A stretch of DNA of 32,078 nucleotides from Oscillospiraceae bacterium (GTDB lineage: Bacteria > Bacillota > Clostridia > Oscillospirales > Oscillospiraceae). Under the pieces are notes generated by a model, which saw nothing but the letters and a program-made list of their open reading frames with translations, was not told the origin of the DNA and did no database searches. This document shows positions 1 through 8,100 of the stretch, piece after piece. Each line of letters begins with the position of its first letter. Positions within the stretch are counted from its first letter, which is position 1. A program made the translations under genes and the position numbers. The DNA is taken from positions 1 to 32,078 of the forward strand of contig SVLK01000017.1 of the NCBI GenBank assembly GCA_015067975.1. Reading direction: 5' to 3'.

Positions 1-191
1 TACCTAAGAGAAAAGTATCCAAACAAAGACGCAATAAGAGACGCAGCTCCGTGTGGAAGCTGACTGCTCCCGGTCTGGTGGCTTGCTCCAAGTGTGGCGC
101 GCTGCATCTGCCTCACAGAATGTGCCCTGAGTGCGGTACCTATAAGGGCCGTGAAGTCAAGGTTGTCAAGTCTGTGGCCGCTGAGAACTAA
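1..191 (+). CDS. rpmF: 50S ribosomal protein L32 (5' end cut by window edge)
   Basis: The visible frame starts at base 3 and encodes 62 residues to the TAA at 189-191. Only about three N-terminal residues (family start MAV-P-K-R) appear to lie outside the window. It opens with the basic PKRKVSKQRRNKRR segment typical of bL32. A zinc-ribbon follows with two CxxC pairs (CSKC and CPEC), the cysteine-containing version of this protein. L32 is a structural protein of the large ribosomal subunit near the peptidyl transferase exit side. A strong hairpin terminator follows directly, so rpmF is the last gene of its transcript. In Firmicutes it usually follows a YceD/DUF177 gene, which would lie to the left of this window. 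Confidence 0.96.
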   Translation, partial: PKRKVSKQRRNKRRSSVWKLTAPGLVACSKCGALHLPHRMCPECGTYKGREVKVVKSVAAEN

Positions 192-209
192 TTACCGTGT
201 GTCCTTGTT

Positions 210-244
210 AGGAGGGAAGAATCGTCTTCCCTCCTTACTTTTTT
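210..244 (+). terminator. Rho-independent terminator of rpmF
   Basis: Perfect inverted repeat with arms 211-220 and 225-234 around a 4-base loop, extendable by one A-T pair (210/235). It is followed by the T-rich run TTACTTTTTT at 235-244 and lies 19 bases after the rpmF stop. Confidence 0.9.
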
Positions 245-256
245 GCCCGTTTCTTA

Positions 257-285
257 TTGCGGAATTTCCATTTTTCGGCTATACT
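257..285 (+). promoter_or_regulatory. Sigma-A-type promoter for the DUF512-der-plsY run
   Basis: TTGCGG at 257-262 and TATACT at 280-285 are separated by exactly 17 bases. The box lies just downstream of the rpmF terminator and about 45 bases before the DUF512 start codon, which fits a short leader with the GAGGGAGG ribosome site at 314-321. Predicted from consensus only. Confidence 0.7.
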
Positions 286-330
286 AATTTAAACTGTGTA
301 ATTATGCCCTTTTGAGGGAGGATTTCCTAT

Positions 331-1626
331 ATGAGCACCATCATCACATCCATTGACCACCGCTCCCCGGCTCAGCGCGCCGGCATCAAGGTGGGTGAAA
401 AACTGCTGACCATCAACGGTCATGAGATCATTGACGTACTGGACTACCGTTTCTACGGCTATGACAGCGACTGCTGTCTTACGCTGGGACAAACAGACGG
501 CAGCGAACGCGAAGTGAATATTCGCAAGGCAGAAGGTCAGGATCTGGGCTTGAATTTCGACACCTATCTTATGGACGAAATGCGTCCGTGCTCCAACCAC
601 TGCATCTTCTGCTTCGTGGACCAGATGCCCCCCAATATGCGTCAGAGCCTGTATTTCAAGGATGATGATGCCCGTCTCAGCTTTCTTCTGGGCAACTACA
701 TCACGCTGACCAACATTTCCCCCCGCGAAGCACAACGCATTATGGAGCTGCATATCAGCCCCATCAACGTATCCGTCCATGCCACCGATCCGCAGCTGCA
801 CTGTACCATGCTGGGCAACAAGGATGCCCGCCAGAGCTTGGAGTATATGCGCCAGTTTGCCAAGGCTGGCATCGTAATGAACGGTCAGATCGTGGTCTGT
901 CCCGGTTGGAACGATGGCGATCAGCTGCGCCGCACCATGTCCGATATCATGGAGATGGGCTTTGCGGGCTGCTCCGTGGTGCCGGTAGGCCTGACCAAGT
1001 ACCGCAAGGGGTTGGCCAAGCTCAACCCTGTAGATAAAGAAACTGCCCGCGACATCATCGCCATCGCCGAGGAATACGGACAGAAGTGTCTGGAAAAATT
1101 CGGCACACGGCTCTTCTTCTGCGCTGACGAACTGTTCCTGCGTGCAGAACTGCCTCTGCCCGAAGAGGATTATTACGAAGGCTATCGCCAGCTGGAAAAC
1201 GGCGTAGGCATGCTGCGTTCTCTGGAGAGCGAATTTATGGATGCGCTGGAGTATGAAGACGCTCCGGAACACTTCTCTCCCTTTACCATTGCTACCGGCG
1301 TAGCAGCGGCCCCCCATCTGCGGATGCTGCTGCAGCGCGCACAGGAGAAGTTCCCCGACCTGCGCGGGCAGGTGATCGCCGTAGAAAACGATTTCTTTGG
1401 CCATACCATCGACGTGGCAGGTCTCCTGACCGGTCAGGATATTGCCGCGCAGCTGAAAGGCCGCGAACTGGGCGAGCGGGTGCTGATCCCGCTGCACATG
1501 CTGCGCCACGGCGAAACCGTCTTTTTGGATGACTATACCGTGGAACAGCTGAGCGAAGAACTGGGCTGCCGCGTGGAAGTCGTCGGTACAGACGGCGGCG
1601 ATCTGGCTGACGCCATGTTCGCCTGA
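331..1626 (+). CDS. PDZ / radical SAM-type DUF512 protein
   Basis: 431 residues; the start is supported by GAGGGAGGAT ending 8 bases before the ATG. An N-terminal PDZ-like segment (about residues 1-65, with SPAQRAGIKVGEKLLTING) is followed by CSNHCIFC (Cys 87, 91, 94), the CxxxCxxC spacing of radical SAM [4Fe-4S] sites. The C-terminal half matches the DUF512 family (region around IAVENDFFGHTIDVAGLLTG). The family is widespread in Clostridia and cyanobacteria, often beside der, and its reaction is not established as far as I know. Here it is first in a run with der and plsY, 39 bases upstream of der. A redox or RNA/protein-modifying enzyme tied to ribosome assembly is possible, but that is inference from position only. 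Family assignment is firm; function is open. Confidence 0.9.
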   Translation: MSTIITSIDHRSPAQRAGIKVGEKLLTINGHEIIDVLDYRFYGYDSDCCLTLGQTDGSEREVNIRKAEGQDLGLNFDTYLMDEMRPCSNHCIFCFVDQMPPNMRQSLYFKDDDARLSFLLGNYITLTNISPREAQRIMELHISPINVSVHATDPQLHCTMLGNKDARQSLEYMRQFAKAGIVMNGQIVVCPGWNDGDQLRRTMSDIMEMGFAGCSVVPVGLTKYRKGLAKLNPVDKETARDIIAIAEEYGQKCLEKFGTRLFFCADELFLRAELPLPEEDYYEGYRQLENGVGMLRSLESEFMDALEYEDAPEHFSPFTIATGVAAAPHLRMLLQRAQEKFPDLRGQVIAVENDFFGHTIDVAGLLTGQDIAAQLKGRELGERVLIPLHMLRHGETVFLDDYTVEQLSEELGCRVEVVGTDGGDLADAMFA

Positions 1627-1665
1627 TAAAAAGCACATTCCCCTTATAAAGGAGGTTATCTCAAT

Positions 1666-2994
1666 ATGTCTAAACCTATGATTGCCATTGTGGGCCGCCC
1701 CAATGTGGGTAAGTCCATGCTGTTCAACAAGCTGATCGGCAAGCGCATGTCCATCGTGGAGGACACTCCCGGTGTCACCCGCGACCGTATTTACGGTGAG
1801 TGCGAGTGGAGTGGCCGTAAGTTCACCATCGTGGATACCGGCGGTATCGAGCCCAGCACCGACAATATGATCCTTGCCTTTATGCGTGAGCAGGCTCAGA
1901 TCGCCATCGAAAACGCCACGGTGATCGTGTTCGTCACCGACATTAAAACCGGTATGACCGCTTCCGATCAGGAGGTCGCTTACATGCTGCAGCGCAGCGG
2001 CAAACCCATCGTACTGGCCGTCAATAAGATGGACTCCGTTGGTACGGTCAACCCCGATTTCTATGAGTTTTATAATCTGGGTCTGGGCGATCCTATTGCT
2101 GTTTCCGCCGTGCATGGTCACGGTACCGGCGATCTGCTGGATGAGTGCATGAAGTACTTCCCCGAAGAGATGGAAGAAGAGGACGAGGAAGACGTCATTC
2201 AGGTGGCCATCATCGGTAAGCCCAACGTGGGCAAGTCCTCTTTGACCAACCGCATTCTCGGTCACCAGCGCGTGATCGTCAGCAATGTGGCCGGTACCAC
2301 CCGCGATGCCATCGACTCCTATTTCGAGAACGCACACGGCAAGTACAATTTCATCGATACAGCCGGTATGCGCAAAAAGTCCAAGGTGGATGACGCCATC
2401 GAAAAGTACAGCGTGCTGCGCGCTACCATGGCCATTGAGCGCAGCGACGTGTGCCTCATCATGATCGACGCACAGGACGGTGTAACCGAGCAGGATACCA
2501 AGGTGGCCGGTCTGGCCCATGAGGCCGGCAAAGCCTGCATCATCGTGGTCAATAAGTGGGATCTCATTGAAAAAGACGGTAAGACCATGGATCATATGCG
2601 CGAGGAGATCCGCCGTGACCTGAGCTATATGACCTATGCACCCATCCTGTTCATCTCCGCTATGACCGGCCAGCGTGTACAGAGACTGTTTGAGCTGATC
2701 AACTATGTACACGAGCAGGCCTCTATGCGCATTACCACCGGCATGCTCAACAGCGTTCTGGCCGATGCACAGACCCGCGTGCAGCCGCCTACGGATAAGG
2801 GCCGCCGCCTGAAGATCTACTACATGACGCAGGTAGGCATCCGTCCTCCCCATTTCGTTACTTTCTGCAACGATAAGCAGTTGTTCCACTTCTCTTACCG
2901 CCGTTATCTGGAAAACCAGATCCGCGGCGTATTTGGTCTGGAGGGTACTCCTATCATTATGACCGTCCGGCAAAAGGGTGAGGAGGACAACTGA
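1666..2994 (+). CDS. der: Ribosome biogenesis GTPase Der (EngA)
   Basis: 442 residues with the double GTPase layout unique to Der. The first G domain has GRPNVGKSMLFNKL near residue 9, DTPGVTRD, DTGG and NKMD. The second has GKPNVGKSSLTNRI near residue 185, GTTRD, DTAG and NKWD. A C-terminal KH-like domain (about residues 350-440) ends at VRQKGEEDN. An acidic linker (EEMEEEDEEDV) joins the two G domains. Der binds the large ribosomal subunit precursor and is normally essential. The ribosome site AAAGGAGGTTATC (1648-1660) is close to the full anti-Shine-Dalgarno match, so strong translation is expected. The stop is followed after one base by the plsY ATG, which implies coupled expression. Confidence 0.98.
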   Translation: MSKPMIAIVGRPNVGKSMLFNKLIGKRMSIVEDTPGVTRDRIYGECEWSGRKFTIVDTGGIEPSTDNMILAFMREQAQIAIENATVIVFVTDIKTGMTASDQEVAYMLQRSGKPIVLAVNKMDSVGTVNPDFYEFYNLGLGDPIAVSAVHGHGTGDLLDECMKYFPEEMEEEDEEDVIQVAIIGKPNVGKSSLTNRILGHQRVIVSNVAGTTRDAIDSYFENAHGKYNFIDTAGMRKKSKVDDAIEKYSVLRATMAIERSDVCLIMIDAQDGVTEQDTKVAGLAHEAGKACIIVVNKWDLIEKDGKTMDHMREEIRRDLSYMTYAPILFISAMTGQRVQRLFELINYVHEQASMRITTGMLNSVLADAQTRVQPPTDKGRRLKIYYMTQVGIRPPHFVTFCNDKQLFHFSYRRYLENQIRGVFGLEGTPIIMTVRQKGEEDN

Positions 2995-2995
2995 T

Positions 2996-3640
2996 ATGTC
3001 TATTTACCTTGCAGCCGCAGGCGTTTTTGTGGTTGCCTACTTTTTAGGCTGTTTCAACGGTGCCATGCTCATCTCCCGCCGCATCTTTCACGACGATGTA
3101 CGCACCCACGGCAGTGGTAACGCCGGCCTGACCAATTTTTACCGTACCTACGGCGCCAAATACGCTCTGTTGGTAATCGCCTGCGATATGGGTAAAACTG
3201 CCATTGCCACTGCTATCGGCGGCGTTCTCTTCCGCACCCTGTATCAGGATTGGACATTGGGCGTGCTGATTGCAGGCCTCGGCTGTATTATCGGCCATGT
3301 ATTCCCGGTGTTCTACGGTTTCAAGGGCGGCAAGGGCATCCTCTCCGGCAGCATTCTGGTAATGATGCTGGATTGGCGCATGGCGCTGATCGCATGGGGA
3401 CTTTTCCTTCTAACTGTCGTGCTCACCCGGTATGTCTCTCTGGCTTCTCTTTTGGCTGCTGGCAGCGTAGGAGTCACCGCTTTTTTCCTGTATGACCGCC
3501 CTTTGTATATCGTTTTAGCCATACTGATCGCCGCACTGGTCATTTGGAGTCACCGCACCAATATCCAGCGTTTGCTCAGCGGCACAGAGAATAAATTCAA
3601 GTGGCATACCGGCCCTTCCACTACCGACGATAGCGTCTGA
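2996..3640 (+). CDS. plsY: Glycerol-3-phosphate acyltransferase PlsY
   Basis: 214 residues from the ATG at 2996, chosen because AGGAGG (2981-2986) lies 9 bases upstream; a longer frame from 2978 has no such site and would overlap der. PlsY is the membrane enzyme that transfers acyl groups from acyl-phosphate to glycerol-3-phosphate, the first step of phospholipid synthesis in most bacteria. The two hallmark motifs are present: GSGNAGLTNFYRTYG after the first helix and GHVFPVFYGFKGGKG in the middle. The rest is strongly hydrophobic with about five membrane segments. The der-plsY pair is common in Clostridia, where gpsA often follows. Here gpsA is absent and an EamA transporter follows instead. 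Confidence 0.96.
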   Translation: MSIYLAAAGVFVVAYFLGCFNGAMLISRRIFHDDVRTHGSGNAGLTNFYRTYGAKYALLVIACDMGKTAIATAIGGVLFRTLYQDWTLGVLIAGLGCIIGHVFPVFYGFKGGKGILSGSILVMMLDWRMALIAWGLFLLTVVLTRYVSLASLLAAGSVGVTAFFLYDRPLYIVLAILIAALVIWSHRTNIQRLLSGTENKFKWHTGPSTTDDSV

Positions 3641-3668
3641 TATTTCTTCTTAAGGTGGGATCAAATCC

Positions 3669-4589
3669 ATGAAACGCATTGTCGCACCCATTATCTTCCC
3701 TATTATCACGGCGATGATCTGGGGCAGTTCCTTTGTAGCGCAGAGCACCAGTACGGAGCATGTGGGCGCATTGACGTTCAACGCATCGCGTTCTGCAGTA
3801 GCATTCTTCATCCTGCTGCTTTTGGTTCCCCTTTTCCGCCGCTTCGAGCACACCAATCGCCCCTCCCCCACCCCTGTTCAGCGCAAAGCTAACTTTAAGC
3901 ACTTGATTTGGGGTGGCTTCTGCTGCGGCACAGCATTGGCGCTGGCCTGCAACTTACAGCAGTTGGGACTGGTAGCCGGTGCTTCTGTGGGAAAAACCAG
4001 TTTTATCACTACACTCTATGTAGTGTTGGTGCCGATCTGCGGTCTGTTTTTGAAAAAGCGCGTACCGCTGACAGTATGGTTTGGCGTATTGCTGGCCGTG
4101 GCCGGCCTTTACTGCCTGTGTATCAACGAATCATTCACCATTGTTTTCAGTGATTTTCTGGTATTGTTGTGCGCCTTTGCGTATACGCTGCACATTCTGG
4201 TCATTGACCACTTTGTGGAGCGACATAACGGCGTGGAACTCAGCTGCGTGCAGTTCTTCTTCACCGCCATTTGGTCCTCTATCGGTATGTTCGTCTTTGA
4301 AGATCCCCGGTGGAGCAATATCATGGCCTGTCTGGGTGATATTCTCTACGTGGGTATCCTTTCCAGTTGTGTGGCCTATACACTGCAGATCGTAGCACAG
4401 AAAGCCTCCCGCAATCCCACAGTGGTTACTATCCTGCTAAGTCTGGAATCGGTATTCGGCGTATTGTCCGGTGCTATCTTCCTGCATGAAACGCTGAGCA
4501 CCAAGGAGTATGTAGGCTGTGTGCTGATGCTGGTTGCCGTGCTTCTGGCGCAGCTTCCCTCCCCCTCCCCCAAAGAAAGTATTGTATAA
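3669..4589 (+). CDS. EamA/DMT-family transporter
   Basis: 306 residues, nearly all hydrophobic, with about ten membrane helices arranged as two EamA repeats (roughly residues 5-140 and 155-300). Typical family phrases are visible: ITAMIWGSSFVAQ in helix 1 and LLSLESVFGVLSGAIFLHE near the end. DMT proteins export or import small metabolites; the substrate cannot be read from sequence. GGTGGG lies 8 bases upstream of the ATG as a moderate ribosome site. It sits 28 bases after plsY and ends 5 bases before a strong terminator, so it is probably the last gene of the der run. Family is secure, substrate unknown. Confidence 0.93.
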   Translation: MKRIVAPIIFPIITAMIWGSSFVAQSTSTEHVGALTFNASRSAVAFFILLLLVPLFRRFEHTNRPSPTPVQRKANFKHLIWGGFCCGTALALACNLQQLGLVAGASVGKTSFITTLYVVLVPICGLFLKKRVPLTVWFGVLLAVAGLYCLCINESFTIVFSDFLVLLCAFAYTLHILVIDHFVERHNGVELSCVQFFFTAIWSSIGMFVFEDPRWSNIMACLGDILYVGILSSCVAYTLQIVAQKASRNPTVVTILLSLESVFGVLSGAIFLHETLSTKEYVGCVLMLVAVLLAQLPSPSPKESIV

Positions 4590-4594
4590 TTCAT

Positions 4595-4634
4595 AAAAAA
4601 TAAGACCTGTTCAACCGAACAGGTCTTATTTTTT
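4595..4634. terminator. Bidirectional terminator between the EamA gene and the sfp-like gene
   Basis: Long perfect hairpin with arms 4595-4612 and 4617-4634 and loop AACC. The arms begin with six A and end with six T, so the structure reads as a terminator on both strands. It serves the two convergent genes; its right end touches the stop of the minus-strand gene. Confidence 0.93.
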
Positions 4635-5166
4635 ACTTTTCTTCGCAAATCGTCGCACAATATCCATCCGGGGCTTCCGGCATAGAGAATTTATAATTTT
4701 CCTGCTGCCAATCTTGGCTGCGCCATTTAGCAACAGTTTCTCCGCGGCACTTCAAATGTGCTTCACGCTTCGTCCAAAGCTGAAAGAAATCTCTGTCACT
4801 TTTTCCTTCCGCATCCAATGCACGGCATAGCCGCGGCGGCGCACTGCGAATCTGCTCCACATCCAGTCCGATAGGGTACTCCGATACGACACAGCCCACC
4901 AAGTCTCCGCTATGACTGATACTGAAATACGCACCGTTCACCAAAGGTTTTCCGCTTTTTGTGTAGGTAAACGCGACATCCTGCGGCGCAATACCCAGCA
5001 CCGTTGCAAGCATCTGCCGCGCCAGTGCATCGCCACACAAGGATTGCCGCCGCCTTTGGGGCTTCATTTGTTCCAGCCGCTGCCGTTTTTCCTGTGTCAG
5101 CCAACTTTCCCATAAAGCAATCTGCTCCGTCGTCACCGCAGTGACATTCAAAAACCGCACTTCCAT
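4633..5166 (-). CDS. Sfp-type 4'-phosphopantetheinyl transferase, short form
   Basis: 177 residues. The motifs of Sfp-class enzymes are present: FSISHSGDLVGCVV (residues 81-94), IGLDVEQIR with Asp102 and Glu104 for Mg binding, and LWTKREAHLKCRG with Glu135 and Lys139. The enzyme would move phosphopantetheine from CoA to a serine of a carrier protein. Sfp itself is about 220 residues, so this is a compact member with a reduced C-terminal part. The ATG lies 3 bases after the polC stop with no clear ribosome site of its own, suggesting translational coupling to polC. No carrier protein, NRPS or PKS gene is in the window, so its target is unknown; it may act on fatty-acid ACP or on a distant pathway. 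Confidence 0.88.
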   Translation of the reverse strand: MEVRFLNVTAVTTEQIALWESWLTQEKRQRLEQMKPQRRRQSLCGDALARQMLATVLGIAPQDVAFTYTKSGKPLVNGAYFSISHSGDLVGCVVSEYPIGLDVEQIRSAPPRLCRALDAEGKSDRDFFQLWTKREAHLKCRGETVAKWRSQDWQQENYKFSMPEAPDGYCATICEEK

Positions 5167-5169
5167 AGC

Positions 5170-8100
5170 TTAAAACAGGGTCATTTGGCTGGTGTCCGCC
5201 ATACCGGCAAATGCGCCCAGCGCCTTGAGCTGCTCAATGTGGGTCTTGGACAACTTGTTGCAGCAGGTGGAAAACTCCTCCACCGAAATAAATGTCTTTC
5301 CCTTGCGCTGCTCCACCGTAGCCTGCGCCGCTGCCTCACCCAAGCCGTGTACCGACACAAAGGGCGGCAGAAGTCCGTTTTCGGTGATCAGGAACTTCGT
5401 TGCATCGGACTTATAGATATCGATGGTGTCGAAGTGGAAGCCGCGCAGATAGAACTCGTAGCATACCTCCAACGTAACCATCAGGTTCTGCTCCACTGCG
5501 GTAGCATCCTTGTTGTTTTCAATCTCGTGGATCTTGCGCTTTACCGCATCGATACCTGCACAGCAGAACTCTGCATCAAATGCCTTGGCGCGTACCGAGA
5601 AAAACGTAGAATAGAACGCCAGCGGATAATGTACCTTGAACCATGCAATGCGGAATGCCATCATGACATAGGCAACCGCGTGAGCTTTGGGGAACAGATA
5701 GCCGATTTTTGCCAGCGACTCAATGTACCACTCCGGCACGTTGTGGGCGCGCATTGCCTCTTCCCAACCATCCTGGAAGCCGCCCTTCTTCACCTTACCC
5801 TTACGCACCGCCTCCATGATCTTGAAGCTCATCTTGGGATCAAGACCCATCTGAATGAGGTAGAGCATAATATCGTCGCGGCAGCCCACCGTTTCCAGAA
5901 CAGACGCCGTTCCGCTGAGGATCAGATCTCGGGCATTGCCCAGCCACACGTCAGTACCGTGGGAGAAACCGGACAAACGTACCAACGTATTGAAATCCTT
6001 GGGCTGAGTATCCATCAACATGCCGCGGGTAAAACGGGTGTTGAACTCAGGGATCGCCACCGCGCCGGTGGGTCCCAACAGCTCATCATTCTCAAATCCC
6101 AGCACTTTGGAGGAAGTAAAAATACTCATGGTGTCCGGATCATCCAGCGGAATTGTCTTGGGATCCACGCCGGTAAGATCCTGCAGCATCTTGATCATGG
6201 TGGGGTCATCGTGTCCCAGCATGTCCAGTTTCAGCAGGTTGTCCTCCATACAGTGATATTCAAAATGGGTGGTCACCGTGTCGGCATCTTCCGCATCGGC
6301 CGGATGCTGCACTGCCGTGAAGTCCTCCACGTCCATGTCGTCGGGCACTACCACCAGACCGCCGGGATGCTGTCCGGTCGTTCGGCGAACACCGACGCAG
6401 CCTTGCGTCAAGCGGTTCATCTCCGCGTTTCCGGTGGTCAGCCCACGCTCCTCCAGATACTTACGCACGAAGCCAAAAGCCGTTTTCTCCGCCAACGTAC
6501 CGATGGTACCGGCGCGGAACACCTGCGTCTCGCCAAACATTTCAATAGCATGACGGTGCGCACGCGCCTGATACTCACCGGAGAAGTTCAGGTCGATATC
6601 AGGCACCTTACCGCCGCCGTAGCCAAGGAACGTTTCAAAGGGGATATCAAATCCGTCTTTCACATATTGCGTGCCGCACTCGGGACACACCTTGTCCGGC
6701 ATGTCGGCACCGCAGCCGTAGCTGCCATCAGTGATGAACTCATTGTGCCGGCACTTGGGACAGCGATAGTGGGGCGGCAGCGAGTTGACTTCGGTGATGC
6801 CGGACATATAGGCCACCAGTGAGGAGCCTACCGAGCCACGCGACCCCACCAGATAACCGTTTTCCAGACTACGCTCCACCAGTTTCTGCGCCGACATGTA
6901 TACCACATCGTATTTGCCCAAAATGCCGCCCAGTTCCACATTCAGTCGGTCTACGATCAGCTGTGGCGGGTTGTCTCCATATAGCTCGTGGCACTTGTTC
7001 CACACCTTGTCATGCAGCTCCTGGCGAGAGTTGCCAAGGCGCGGGGAGAACAGCTGTCCCGGAGGCAGCAGTTCGATGTTTTCCACCAAATCAGCAATGT
7101 GACGGGGGTTGTCCACCACCACTTCCATGGCTTTTTCTTCGCCCAGATAGGCGAACTCTTGGAGCATTTCGTCGGTGGTCTTAAAATAAATAGGCAATTT
7201 TTCATCGGCATCGGGGAACTTCTTGCTGGCCAGCAGAATGTGGCGATACACCTCATCCTCCGGCTCTTTGAAGTGGACGTCACCGGTAGCACATACCGGT
7301 TTACCCAGTTCTTCGCCCAGTTTAACGATGGTGCGGTTGAACTCCCGCAGTTCCTCTTCTGATTGCACATCGCCGTTTCGAAGCATAAATGCGTTGTTGC
7401 ACAGCGGTTGGATCTCCAGATAGTCGTAGAACGAGGCGATACGTTTGAGCTCCGCCCAGTCTTTGTGTTCCGTCACCGCCTTGAACAGTTCCCCAGCCTC
7501 ACAGGCAGAGCCGATAATCAAACCTTCCCGATGTGCTACTAATTCCGTCTTGGGAATCACCGGCACACGCTTGAAATATTTCAGGTTGGAGGCGCTGATC
7601 AGCTGATAGAGATTCTTCAAACCCAGCTTGTTTTTCGCCAGCAGGATAATGTGCTTGGGGAAACGGCTGGACTTGCTGCCCTTGGGTCGCAGCGTCAGCA
7701 TCTGTTCATTGATCTGCTGCAAATGGTCAATCTGCAGTTCTTTGCGCATTTTCTCAAAGAACGGGATCAGCATGTAAGCCACCATGGCCGCATCATCACT
7801 GGCGCGATGGTGGTTAAAGGCCGGCAGATCTAAATGCTCTGCCACAATGTCCAACTTGTATTTATTCAACTCCGGCAACAAATTCTGAGCAAGGATCAGT
7901 GTGTCAACATAAGTAGGGTCAAAGTCCAAGCCCACCTTGCGGCAGCCGGCACGGATAAAGCCGATGTCGAACTCAGCATTGTGCGCCGCCAAGGGTCGGT
8001 CGCCTACAAAGTTAAGAAAATCGCGCAGCGCATCTTTCAGCTGCGGCGCATCGGCCAGCATGGCATCGGTAATTCCGGTCAAACCGATGATTTCCGGTGT

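Noticed and set aside
94-315. Open frame of 73 codons across the end of rpmF
   Set aside because: It is out of frame with rpmF, runs through the terminator hairpin and has no ribosome site.
289-2973. 894-codon frame antisense to DUF512 and der
   Set aside because: It spans two well-supported genes and the gap between them; composition is low-complexity His/Gly/Ala-rich as expected for a reverse-frame shadow.
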